Of a DNA stretch of 5,003 bases, positions 1-5,003 are shown piece by piece. Position numbers and translations under genes: made by a program. The DNA lies in assembly GCA_944381255.1 (NCBI GenBank), contig CALWKL010000030.1, positions 1 to 5,003 on the forward strand, in the 5' to 3' direction. Every line of letters starts with the position of its first letter. Positions within the stretch are counted from its first letter, which is position 1. The stretch is from an uncultured Clostridia bacterium. Lineage in GTDB: Bacteria > Bacillota > Clostridia > Christensenellales > UBA1242. The notes under the pieces are model-generated. The model saw only the letters and a program-made list of their open reading frames with translations. It searched no databases and was not told where the DNA came from.

Positions 1-71
1 TTTTTTTGTATATTGATAAAATATAAAAGGTGAAATTTAAGTTAGTTTAGGCTTATATTTGGTATAAAATA

Positions 72-100
72 TTGAAAAAAACTTGCACTTTTGATATAAT
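72..100 (+). promoter_or_regulatory. Sigma-A-type promoter with extended -10
   Basis: TTGAAA at 72-77 and a perfect TATAAT at 95-100 are separated by 17 bases, and a TG at 92-93 makes it an extended -10 promoter. Transcription would start near 106-108, leaving a leader of about 45 bases before the GTG start of the HD-domain gene. The T-run at 1-7 could be the tail of an upstream terminator, but its stem would lie outside the window. Seen directly; activity is inferred. Confidence 0.8.
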
Positions 101-152
101 CTGTAAGGAAGTTTTTTTAGAAAAGATTTAAAAAAGGAACAAGGAGTCAAGA

Positions 153-791
153 GTGAGTAAAGAGCAAAATGTTGTGGAATTTTATGTAATATGTAACCGA
201 TTGAAAAATTTAATACGCGCAGGCTGGAAGGAGTGGCAAGTAAGCGCTGAGCGAGTAGAAAGCGTAGCAGAGCATATTTATGGAGTACAAATGCTGGCGA
301 TAGCGATGTGGTCGGAATACAATTATTCAATTGATTTAAAAACTGTCTTATTTATGCTAGCAGTACATGAATTGGAAGAAACTGTGATAGGCGACTTAAC
401 TTTATTTGATATGAGTGCAAGTAGTAAAAAAGAATTAGGACATAATGCAGTATGTAAAATTTTAAGTAATTTAGCGAATAGACAAGTTATTCAAGATATT
501 ATTTTTGAATTTGATGAGGGCAAGACTCCAGAAGCAATTTTTGCACGCCAATGCGATAAATTGGAATGTGATATACAGTGTAAATTGTATGACGAGATGA
601 AGGCTGTGGATTTGGACTCTCTAAAGGATAACCAAGTCTTGCAAATTCCTAGTGTAAAGGAAATGATAGAGCGACAGGGGTCTTGGTCAGGGGCGTGGCT
701 AAAATTTTCTCAACAAAGATACAATTATGATGAAAATTTTATGCAGGTATCAAATTTTGTAATGGATAATAACATTGCTAAGAAGCAATAA
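153..791 (+). CDS. HD-domain phosphohydrolase, YfbR/HDDC2 5'-deoxynucleotidase-like
   Basis: This 212-residue cytoplasmic protein resembles the YfbR/HDDC2 branch of the HD superfamily. Characterised members are metal-dependent enzymes that remove the 5' phosphate from deoxynucleoside monophosphates. Visible family marks are the N-terminal R-x-G-W (22-25), E-S-V-A-E-H with metal ligand H41, the second block V-H-E-L-E-E-x-x-I-G-D (H72, E73, E76, D81), and C-D-K-L-E-C-D (D135, D140), which supplies the late Asp ligand. The length is normal for the family. The second block reads His-Glu rather than His-Asp, so the namesake Asp is conservatively replaced. The start is GTG at 153, chosen because AAGGAG at 141-146 lies six bases upstream. 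A strong promoter precedes it. The gene at 861 follows after 69 very A+T-rich bases with no terminator, so the two may be co-transcribed. The family call is firm; the exact substrate is inferred. Confidence 0.88.
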   Translation: MSKEQNVVEFYVICNRLKNLIRAGWKEWQVSAERVESVAEHIYGVQMLAIAMWSEYNYSIDLKTVLFMLAVHELEETVIGDLTLFDMSASSKKELGHNAVCKILSNLANRQVIQDIIFEFDEGKTPEAIFARQCDKLECDIQCKLYDEMKAVDLDSLKDNQVLQIPSVKEMIERQGSWSGAWLKFSQQRYNYDENFMQVSNFVMDNNIAKKQ

Positions 792-860
792 ATTAACTTT
801 TTTAAATTAAATCTAAAATTTTAAATAATATATTAAATTAATTATTAAGATTAGGAACAT

Positions 861-1394
861 ATGTTAAAAATTTATGAGAAGACTGAGCAAGAAATTGATG
901 AAGAATTAAAAATTTTTTGTTTAAAAGAGAGCCAAGAATTAACACAAAAGTACCGAAAATCTATCTGTACTACTTATGTAATTACCAAGGAAGGACATCG
1001 AGTGGATACTGATGAACTTAGTGAAAAGCAAGTATTAGGTCTATGTAAGTCTGCTATAATTACTGCTTTTAACAAAAATGATTTTCATTTATTAAATGAG
1101 GCATTTCGGTTAGCCAATATTACTTCGGCTAGAATTGACCTAAGCTATGCAGGACTTAAGGAAATAGTGCCAATGTTGAAAGATAATAGAGTTAAGGTGC
1201 GTGCTTGGTCAGCAGATATATTTGGGTGCTTTGATTTGACAAAATACCACAATGCTTGCCTAATAACTAAATTTTTGGAGCAAAGCAAAGGGAATTTTAA
1301 CGAACCAAATAAAAATCAAATTTGTAACACTTTGGATATAATGGAAAAAAATGAGCAAAAAATGATGGAAAAATATTCAATAAATAAAAAATAA
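861..1394 (+). CDS. Hypothetical soluble protein, 177 residues
   Basis: I do not recognise this protein. It has no signal peptide or membrane segment and reads as mostly helical. The N-terminal 35 residues are rich in Glu and Lys. The middle (about 75-120) is hydrophobic-patterned, and the C-terminus (from about 145) is Asn/Lys/Glu-rich. The stretch around 108-160, with V-K-V-R-A-W-S-A-D followed by a second helix, faintly recalls a HEAT-type helical pair, but this is only a guess. The ATG at 861 has a modest AGGAA (853-857) only three bases upstream. A hairpin terminator begins six bases after the stop, so this is the last gene of its unit. Shared transcription with the HD-domain gene is likely but gives no firm hint of function. 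The long open frame, start signal and terminator make it a convincing gene. Confidence 0.8.
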   Translation: MLKIYEKTEQEIDEELKIFCLKESQELTQKYRKSICTTYVITKEGHRVDTDELSEKQVLGLCKSAIITAFNKNDFHLLNEAFRLANITSARIDLSYAGLKEIVPMLKDNRVKVRAWSADIFGCFDLTKYHNACLITKFLEQSKGNFNEPNKNQICNTLDIMEKNEQKMMEKYSINKK

Positions 1395-1399
1395 TAAAT

Positions 1400-1428
1400 A
1401 CCGTTGTTGATTAACGGTTTTTATTTTT
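1400..1428 (+). terminator. Rho-independent terminator
   Basis: ACCGTT (1400-1405) pairs with AACGGT (1413-1418). A possible G-U pair inside (1406 with 1412) makes a 7-bp stem with a 5-base loop. It is followed by TTTT, A and TTTTT. The stem is short but sits right behind the stop at 1392-1394, so it plausibly ends the unit that starts near 106. Confidence 0.75.
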
Positions 1429-1446
1429 ATAATTTTAAACACTTTA

Positions 1447-1466
1447 TTAAATTTTGTAAAATTTAA
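1447..1466. repeat. A+T palindrome, possible operator
   Basis: TTAAATTTT (1447-1455) and AAAATTTAA (1458-1466) are perfect reverse complements around a central GT. The site ends 19 bases before the proposed -35 element at 1486, a position that would suit a regulator-binding site. It is all A and T in the arms, so chance is a serious alternative. A run of six T follows at 1469-1474, so it could also act as a weak second terminator for the preceding unit. Confidence 0.4.
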
Positions 1467-1485
1467 ACTTTTTTAATACATTATA

Positions 1486-1513
1486 TTGTTTGATTATTAT
1501 TAAAATATATGAT
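1486..1513 (+). promoter_or_regulatory. Possible sigma-A promoter for the second operon
   Basis: TTGTTT (1486-1491) and TATGAT (1508-1513) are 16 bases apart. An overlapping alternative is TTGATT (1490-1495) with TATATT (1513-1518) at 17 bases. Either would start a transcript near 1520-1525 with a leader of about 250 bases before the membrane-protein gene. In DNA this A+T-rich such matches are common, so the call rests mainly on its place after a terminator and before the operon. Confidence 0.45.
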
Positions 1514-1551
1514 ATATTTAGGGTAATATATATCGATTTTCCCGATTTATT

Positions 1552-1588
1552 CTCCCTACAAAATGATATATATATTGTTTGGAGGAGG
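1552..1588 (+). promoter_or_regulatory. Hairpin that may cover the first leader SD
   Basis: The SD run GGAGGAGG (1581-1588) can fold back on upstream C- and A-rich bases. CAAA 1559-1562 pairs with TTTG 1578-1581. After an A-G mismatch, T1557, C1556 and C1555 pair with A1583, G1584 and G1585, and C1554 pairs with G1587 if A1586 is bulged. The stem is imperfect. If it forms, it would limit ribosome entry at the 1595 start. Confidence 0.3.
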
Positions 1589-1594
1589 ACGAAT

Positions 1595-1690
1595 ATGAAG
1601 AAAATGCATAAAATTTCCCTTTGTAGACTCCTTTCAATTACTTGGTTAAATATATGCAGGAAGGAGGGGTATTGCGATTGTGAGTGGTGA
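1595..1690 (+). CDS. Possible small Cys-rich peptide or leader peptide, 31 residues
   Basis: The frame from ATG 1595 to TGA 1690 is preceded six bases upstream by GGAGGAGG (1581-1588), one of the strongest SDs in the window. In such A+T-rich DNA this is unlikely by chance. The product is basic at its N-terminus (M-K-K-M-H-K), has a short hydrophobic middle, and carries four cysteines at 10, 21, 27 and 29, with C-D-C-E-W at the end. I recognise no family. The frame is open upstream to ATG 1490, but the SD argues for 1595. It may be a leader peptide whose translation opens the hairpin at 1628-1666, a genuine small protein, or the front of a broken gene that continues past the TGA. I lean to a leader role because the next SD lies inside this frame. 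Confidence 0.4.
   Translation: MKKMHKISLCRLLSITWLNICRKEGYCDCEW
1628..1666 (+). promoter_or_regulatory. Hairpin covering the second leader SD
   Basis: CTCCTTTC (1628-1635) pairs with GGAAGGAG (1659-1666) over eight contiguous pairs, one of them G-U (1634 with 1660), around a 23-base loop. The right arm is the SD AAGGAGGGG (1661-1669) for the GTG at 1680. The left arm lies inside the 31-codon frame, so ribosomes translating that frame would disrupt the stem. This is the geometry of translational attenuators known from inducible resistance genes. The pairing is visible; the role is inferred. Confidence 0.4.
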
Positions 1691-1715
1691 ATTAATTTTT
1701 GGAGACACGTGTTAA
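1680..1715 (+). CDS. Tiny overlapping frame, 11 codons
   Basis: The GTG at 1680 follows AAGGAGGGG (1661-1669) at a spacing of ten bases and overlaps the end of the 31-codon frame. It runs MSGELIFGDTC and stops at TAA 1713-1715. A further 16-codon frame starts at GTG 1709, four bases after GGAG (1701-1704). It overlaps this one and stops at TAG 1757-1759, 14 bases before the membrane-protein start. A product this short is probably not functional as a protein. The frame may only relay ribosomes downstream, or be chance behind a relic SD. Confidence 0.18.
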   Translation: MSGELIFGDTC

Positions 1716-1773
1716 ATTTAAGTTCTGCTAGTGGCAAAAAAGGGTATATCATTCTTTAGGGCATATTGTAATT

Positions 1774-2058
1774 ATGGCAATAGGTGTATTCTTTGCTTTG
1801 TGTATAAAATGGTTGTGGGTAGGTGGCTTTCAAGAAGGGAATTTTAACCTTGCTGCTACCATAGTAGGAATAATCTTATGTGCAGTGGTAACTCTATATA
1901 TGTTTTTTCAAGGATTTATCAGCCAATTGGCTTTGATTATTATAGCAGGCATAGGAATAGCTAATCCTAAAGAAAGAGGCGCAAATATTATTGCTTTTTT
2001 GATAGCCTTGATTACTGTAGCAGGGGTAATTACTGCTTGTGTATTTTTGTTTAAATAA
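1774..2058 (+). CDS. Small integral membrane protein, 94 residues
   Basis: This is a very hydrophobic protein with three or four membrane segments: about 3-18 (short and possibly incomplete), 27-46, 49-64 and 70-92. A short charged turn, N-P-K-E-R (64-68), separates the last two. I recognise no family. The ATG at 1774 has no convincing SD: only AGGG at 1758-1761, 12 bases away. No ATG, GTG or TTG lies further upstream in this frame before the stop at 1729-1731. Translation may therefore depend on ribosomes arriving from the short upstream frame that ends at 1759, or the gene may have lost its true N-terminus. The lipoprotein gene begins 37 bases after its stop with no terminator between, so the two are very likely one operon. 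It may be a membrane partner of the lipoprotein, which is inference from position only. Confidence 0.75.
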   Translation: MAIGVFFALCIKWLWVGGFQEGNFNLAATIVGIILCAVVTLYMFFQGFISQLALIIIAGIGIANPKERGANIIAFLIALITVAGVITACVFLFK

Positions 2059-2095
2059 GTGAGAAAATAATTTTATCTAGTAAGAAGGAGGAAAT

Positions 2096-4090
2096 ATGAA
2101 AAATAAATTTTTTAGTTTTATTTTTGCATTTGCTTTTTTGGTACCGTGTGCTTTTTTGCTTACAGCGTGTAATAAGACCGAGCCAAGTATCAATAATATT
2201 GTCATAGTGCAAGGCGCTCAAGATGTGGGTCAAAATACTCTTGACAAGGGTATATATCAATATGGAGATAGGCCGATATTAGATGATTATAAAATAAAAT
2301 TGACTTATAACGATGGCTCTAGCAAGGAGGTAAGCAATGCTGATGATAAGCTCTCTGTTAGATATGAATATACTGCACCAAGTGAGAATGCGGCTGTAAT
2401 TATCGACAATTTGGATACTTTAGATGTAGGATATTATCAAATAGTATATACTTACGAAAGTGCTTCATCAATCGAGGCGAGAGTATCTTTTGTGATTGAA
2501 AAGGCTGTTTACCAAAACGACTTAATCACAGTCCTTGATAGCCGAGAAATAACTTATGGTGGACTGTTGCCTGAGATTTCTATCCAAGGTATAGATGAAA
2601 ACATCGAGTACGAATATATCAAATATTTGACACAAGATGAATTTGATGCTTATAAAGAATTGACTACGCTAGAAGATAGACAAAACTATCTAGAGAATAA
2701 TAATGATTTTGCTGTATATGATTTTTGGGAAAATGTAGGCACATACTACTTATATATCAATGTTGGAGCTATGCCTAATTATTTGGATAAATATTCAGAG
2801 CCAGCACCTCTAACAGTGATACCGGCTACTCCTACAAAGTCGGAGAATGCTGATGAAACTGCTCCTACAGCGACTTTTTCTTATGCAGACCTTAATGATG
2901 AATTTACAATCGGTGATATTCAACTAAAAGATATAAAGATTAACGATATTGGTACCAATATTACTTACGTAGATAGCGCTAACATTGCTATTGCAGGTTC
3001 ATTACAATGGGACCCTGCAGTAGCTAATACAAGTATAAATTATAGCAATAATGGAGATTTATTTAATGTAGTTTTCGTGCCAGAAAGTGCTAACTTTAAT
3101 GTGGTAGATTATGGAAAAATTGCAATACAAATAAGCCAAATGGAAATCTCATACGGTGAAAGCAATAATTTGATTGAATCTTCTACTGAATATAACGAAC
3201 AAGAGAAAACTTTATATTTGTACTACAATATTAGTTCCTTGTTCAATCCACTAGATTATGTTGAATTTTTAAAATGGAATGGGCAAGAATGGGTGCAATC
3301 TGACAGTATTGTAGCAGATGATAGCACGGGTACTAAGTGTATCGTAGAATATCAAACCAACGCAAATGAATATAAATACAAATTAAGATTAAGAGACAAT
3401 GTAAATTGTGTGTGGAGATTTGGAAATGGAGACACCACAAATACTGATATTGAGATAACGAGAAACATTAATACCAAAAAGTTATCTACCGATATTAATA
3501 TTGAGAGTGCTACACTTAGTCCAGCGGGATATGCTCTGCTACCTTTTAGTACAGACGATAGATTAAGCAGTATTAGCGTTGCTGTCGTAAATAAAGATAG
3601 TAGCACTTTAGGTTCTTTCTTCAAGGGCGAGAGTGCTGAGATAGTCGAGGTAGATGGTAAGTCTTATGTAAAATTTACTCCAGAAGGTTTTTATAATTCA
3701 AATGGCGAACTGGATAATGACTCTACTGTCGCTTTGGGCTATGCGTACATTAAAATTACAGGCACTCCTAGTAATGAAAATTACACTTTTGACGGAATTG
3801 AATACCAGGTAATTATTGCTAGATTATCAGCAGGTCCTAATTTAGATAGTGGGGAGGCTGTGCAATTGGTCGCTGGCAAGACTTATAAAGAATGTCTTAA
3901 CTTTTTAGTAACAGATAGTTACGGCACTTATACTTTTATAATAAATAACAAAGATATCAATCTAAGCGACACTATACCAGAAAGTATAGCTGGAAACTTT
4001 ATCTCATATAGTTTTACTTCAAAAAGTTATATATATTATAGTAATCAAAGAAGGGCTTTTGATATAGAGATTCAAAGCGCACAAGCTTGA
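2096..4090 (+). CDS. Surface lipoprotein with Ig-like/MBG-like domains
   Basis: This 664-residue protein begins with a textbook lipoprotein signal: K at 2 and 4, a Phe-rich hydrophobic core (5-22), and lipobox L-T-A-C with the lipidated Cys at 25. It should be tethered to the outer face of the membrane. About 31-136 resembles a bacterial Ig-like fold, with Y-x-Y-G-D, L-T-Y-N-D-G-S-S-K-E-V and G-Y-Y-Q-I-V-Y-T-Y. About 140-243 and 245-347 look like MBG-type beta domains, with I-T-Y-G-G near 152, G-T-Y-Y-L-Y-I-N near 215, and G-S-L-Q-W-D then F-V-P-E-S-A-N-F near 301-334. The rest (about 348-664) is beta-rich, Asn/Ser/Thr-rich and unrecognised. There is no catalytic motif, LPXTG or C-terminal anchor. 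AGGAGG (2086-2091) sits four bases before ATG 2096. Binding to glycan or a surface partner is a reasonable inference; no ligand can be named. Confidence 0.93.
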   Translation: MKNKFFSFIFAFAFLVPCAFLLTACNKTEPSINNIVIVQGAQDVGQNTLDKGIYQYGDRPILDDYKIKLTYNDGSSKEVSNADDKLSVRYEYTAPSENAAVIIDNLDTLDVGYYQIVYTYESASSIEARVSFVIEKAVYQNDLITVLDSREITYGGLLPEISIQGIDENIEYEYIKYLTQDEFDAYKELTTLEDRQNYLENNNDFAVYDFWENVGTYYLYINVGAMPNYLDKYSEPAPLTVIPATPTKSENADETAPTATFSYADLNDEFTIGDIQLKDIKINDIGTNITYVDSANIAIAGSLQWDPAVANTSINYSNNGDLFNVVFVPESANFNVVDYGKIAIQISQMEISYGESNNLIESSTEYNEQEKTLYLYYNISSLFNPLDYVEFLKWNGQEWVQSDSIVADDSTGTKCIVEYQTNANEYKYKLRLRDNVNCVWRFGNGDTTNTDIEITRNINTKKLSTDINIESATLSPAGYALLPFSTDDRLSSISVAVVNKDSSTLGSFFKGESAEIVEVDGKSYVKFTPEGFYNSNGELDNDSTVALGYAYIKITGTPSNENYTFDGIEYQVIIARLSAGPNLDSGEAVQLVAGKTYKECLNFLVTDSYGTYTFIINNKDINLSDTIPESIAGNFISYSFTSKSYIYYSNQRRAFDIEIQSAQA

Positions 4091-4213
4091 TAAGATGAAA
4101 AACTAATAAATGCAAAATGTTTTTTAATGCAATAAAATTTTAGTATTTGTTAAATAAAATTACTGGTTAGTAAAACTCTATTTGCAATAAAGCAAAATTT
4201 AAAAATAATAATA

Positions 4214-4252
4214 AAAAAGCGATAAATTATAGTTTATTGCTTTTTATTTTTA
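4214..4252 (+). terminator. Rho-independent terminator of the lipoprotein operon
   Basis: AAAAAGCGATAAA (4214-4226) pairs with TTTATTGCTTTTT (4233-4245) in a 13-bp stem with one G-U pair and the loop TTATAG. A TTTTTATTTT tail follows from 4241. It lies about 120 bases after the lipoprotein stop. The A-run on the left arm means it could also stop transcription arriving from the right on the other strand. Confidence 0.85.
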
Positions 4253-4304
4253 TTATAATGTTGCACTTCCTTATTGCTTATCATACTTAATATAAAAATA
4301 TGCA

Positions 4305-4333
4305 TTGACAATATGATTACAGTGTGTTAAAAT
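4305..4333 (+). promoter_or_regulatory. Near-consensus promoter
   Basis: A perfect TTGACA (4305-4310) and TAAAAT (4328-4333) are exactly 17 bases apart, with TG at 4325-4326 giving an extended -10. Transcription would start near 4340, about 200 bases before the next gene. It therefore either makes a long leader for the gene at 4541 or drives a short RNA. A weaker closer promoter is possible at 4449-4476 (TTGTAG, 16 bases, TATAAA). Confidence 0.75.
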
Positions 4334-4393
4334 TGGGCGAAATCATACAAGGGAATAATAATTTAAGTGATAATGCAATATGCTGTAAGAGTT

Positions 4394-4430
4394 TATTTTA
4401 CTAAAAATTAATAAAAAATATAGTAAAATA
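4394..4430. repeat. Perfect 10-bp inverted repeat
   Basis: TATTTTACTA (4394-4403) and TAGTAAAATA (4421-4430) are exact reverse complements around 17 bases of nearly pure A and T. No T-run follows on either strand, so it is not an ordinary terminator. It may be an operator near the secondary promoter or a hairpin in the leader transcribed from 4340. Confidence 0.5.
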
Positions 4431-4540
4431 TAAAACTTATTGAATTTTTTGTAGAAAAGACAAAGATTATTATAAATAACTAAATTTAATATTTGTTTAG
4501 TAATTTTATATTAGATTAAGATGCGTGGAGGACTTTTTTG

Positions 4541-4903
4541 ATGTTGCCGGCTATAGATGATTCGGACTATTTTGTCAGTGAAGAATTGAGAGGAATGAGC
4601 ACAAAGGTTATTGAGTATTTGATGGATAATTTTGCGAGCCCTCTAGGTTTTAGTAGTTTGAGGCCGGAAAGTTTGCATCACTTCGTAGATGGACTACTTG
4701 CATTTAGGGCGTTTTTCTGCTCAATAGGATATTTGGAATTGTCCAAAGAAATAGAAGATTGCCTAGATGAGATACAAAAATTCGCACACGATATTGATTA
4801 TAAATCATTGACTGGATACAGAATTTGCCAACCTCAAAATCCAGAATATTATGATTTTGCTAGTTATATGCATTCTATAGAAGAAAACAAAAGCGGTAAT
4901 TAA
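4541..4903 (+). CDS. Hypothetical acidic protein, 120 residues
   Basis: I do not recognise this protein. It has no signal peptide or membrane segment and reads as mainly helical and acidic. It starts with an Asp-rich segment (D6, D7, D9), followed by helices around 14-30, 45-65 and 68-90. Hydrophobic and aromatic patches stand out (H-H-F-V-D-G-L-L-A-F-R-A-F-F near 46-59). The C-terminus is Tyr/Pro-rich (Y-R-I-C-Q-P-Q-N-P-E-Y-Y near 92-103). I chose ATG 4541 with GGAGG (4527-4531) nine bases upstream. The TTG immediately before it (4538), six bases from the SD, is also possible and would add one residue. It stands alone between its own promoter region and a strong terminator. The SD, terminator and solid frame support a real gene; its role is unknown. 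Confidence 0.8.
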   Translation: MLPAIDDSDYFVSEELRGMSTKVIEYLMDNFASPLGFSSLRPESLHHFVDGLLAFRAFFCSIGYLELSKEIEDCLDEIQKFAHDIDYKSLTGYRICQPQNPEYYDFASYMHSIEENKSGN

Positions 4904-4920
4904 TTGATTACCGCTTTTTT
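4889..4920 (+). terminator. Strong terminator overlapping the gene end
   Basis: AAAAGCGGTAAT (4889-4900) pairs perfectly with ATTACCGCTTTT (4907-4918), a 12-bp stem with the loop TAATTG, and Ts continue to 4920. The left arm encodes the last residues (K-S-G-N) and the stop codon sits in the loop. The last 83 bases after it show no gene or clear signal. Confidence 0.92.
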
Positions 4921-5003
4921 AATAACATTTAATAATATTTAATTTATAGTATTTTGCTGTATGGGGTCATTTTGTATGCATTTTTTTAATTTTAAATTGC
5001 TAT

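Larger units (their letters stand above)
1429..1773 (+). other. Leader region of the membrane-protein/lipoprotein operon
   Basis: These 345 bases hold no long gene. In order I see an A+T palindrome (1447-1466), a possible promoter (1486-1513), a hairpin that could cover the first strong SD (1552-1588), a 31-codon frame (1595-1690), and a hairpin covering a second SD (1628-1666). Next come an 11-codon frame (1680-1715), a 16-codon frame starting at GTG 1709 and ending at 1759, and the start of the membrane protein at 1774. A leader with attenuator-like design fits. So does a decayed small gene: the first and third frames are the same frame, separated by one TGA at 1688-1690 and then open to TAG at 1757-1759. 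Confidence 0.55.
4091..4540. other. Long A+T-rich intergenic region
   Basis: No convincing gene lies in these 450 bases on either strand. The first part is a 3' untranslated stretch with two tiny hairpins: TTACT/AGTAA at 4160-4173 and TTTGC/GCAAA at 4181-4196. TGCAATAAA occurs at both 4128-4136 and 4183-4191. Then come the terminator (4214-4252), a near-consensus promoter (4305-4333), a 10-bp inverted repeat (4394-4430) and the leader of the last gene. A weak 15-codon frame from GTG 4367 to TAA 4411 lacks a good SD. Confidence 0.6.

Noticed and set aside
108..130. Similarity of the leader at 108-130 to 4441-4467 (shared T-run followed by TAGAAAAGA).
   Set aside because: The match is short and mostly homopolymer in A+T-rich DNA, so a shared regulatory element cannot be supported.
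37..330. A minus-strand 97-codon frame overlapping the promoter and the start of the HD-domain gene.
   Set aside because: It runs antisense to a clear family member and across its promoter, and has no recognisable protein pattern.
1688..1690. TGA read as a sense codon (selenocysteine or recoded Trp) joining the 31-codon frame to the frame ending at 1759.
   Set aside because: TGA is a true stop for the lipoprotein gene, Trp is encoded by TGG here, and there is no visible insertion element.
1447..1752. A minus-strand 101-codon frame through the leader region.
   Set aside because: It lacks a recognisable domain and runs against the strong SD signals on the + strand; its C-terminal part is low-complexity A+T.
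2324..2398. A perfect AAGGAGG six bases before an out-of-frame ATG at 2337 inside the lipoprotein gene, giving about 20 codons.
   Set aside because: The SD-like run is simply the codons for Lys-Glu-Val in a conserved-looking Ig-domain stretch, and the frame is short and featureless.
3352..3624. A minus-strand hydrophobic 90-codon frame within the lipoprotein gene.
   Set aside because: It is a shadow of the beta-rich coding sequence, with no start signal or independent context.
4091..4213. Short repeats and mini-hairpins after the lipoprotein gene, considered as a CRISPR or repeat array.
   Set aside because: There are only two copies of a 9-base A+T motif with no regular spacing and no spacers.

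Overview
The window is strongly A+T-rich (roughly 30% G+C by eye). It shows Gram-positive-style signals: consensus sigma-A-like promoters with 17-base spacers, strong AAGGAG/GGAGG ribosome binding sites, U-tailed hairpin terminators and a lipobox-type lipoprotein with Ig-like domains. TGA, TAA and TAG all occur as stops, so the ordinary bacterial code applies. This suggests a low-G+C Bacillota, probably an uncultured Clostridia-like gut lineage; that placement is inference. All supported genes are on the + strand.

Unit 1 (about 72-1428): an extended -10 promoter drives a GTG-started HD-domain protein of the YfbR/HDDC2 5'-deoxynucleotidase type, followed 69 bases later by an unrecognised 177-residue soluble protein and a hairpin terminator. 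The HD protein has Glu in place of the Asp of the namesake HD pair.

Unit 2 (about 1447-4252): an A+T palindrome and a possible promoter lead into an unusual leader of about 250 bases. It carries two strong Shine-Dalgarno (SD) sequences in front of very short reading frames, and both can be drawn into hairpins. Then come a 94-residue membrane protein with no clear SD of its own, a 664-residue surface lipoprotein with Ig-like/MBG-like beta domains, and a 13-bp terminator. The membrane protein and lipoprotein look like a cell-envelope operon. The leader looks like a possible translational attenuator, though decay of an older small gene is a real alternative.

Unit 3 (about 4305-4920): a near-consensus promoter (TTGACA, 17 bases, TAAAAT with an upstream TG) lies about 200 bases ahead of an unrecognised acidic 120-residue protein. 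Its leader holds a perfect 10-bp inverted repeat. The terminator is a 12-bp stem that includes the gene's last codons. The final 83 bases show nothing I can call.

The best candidate for something undescribed is the leader at 1486-1773; the unknown proteins at 861, 1774 and 4541 are simply unrecognised from sequence reading alone.
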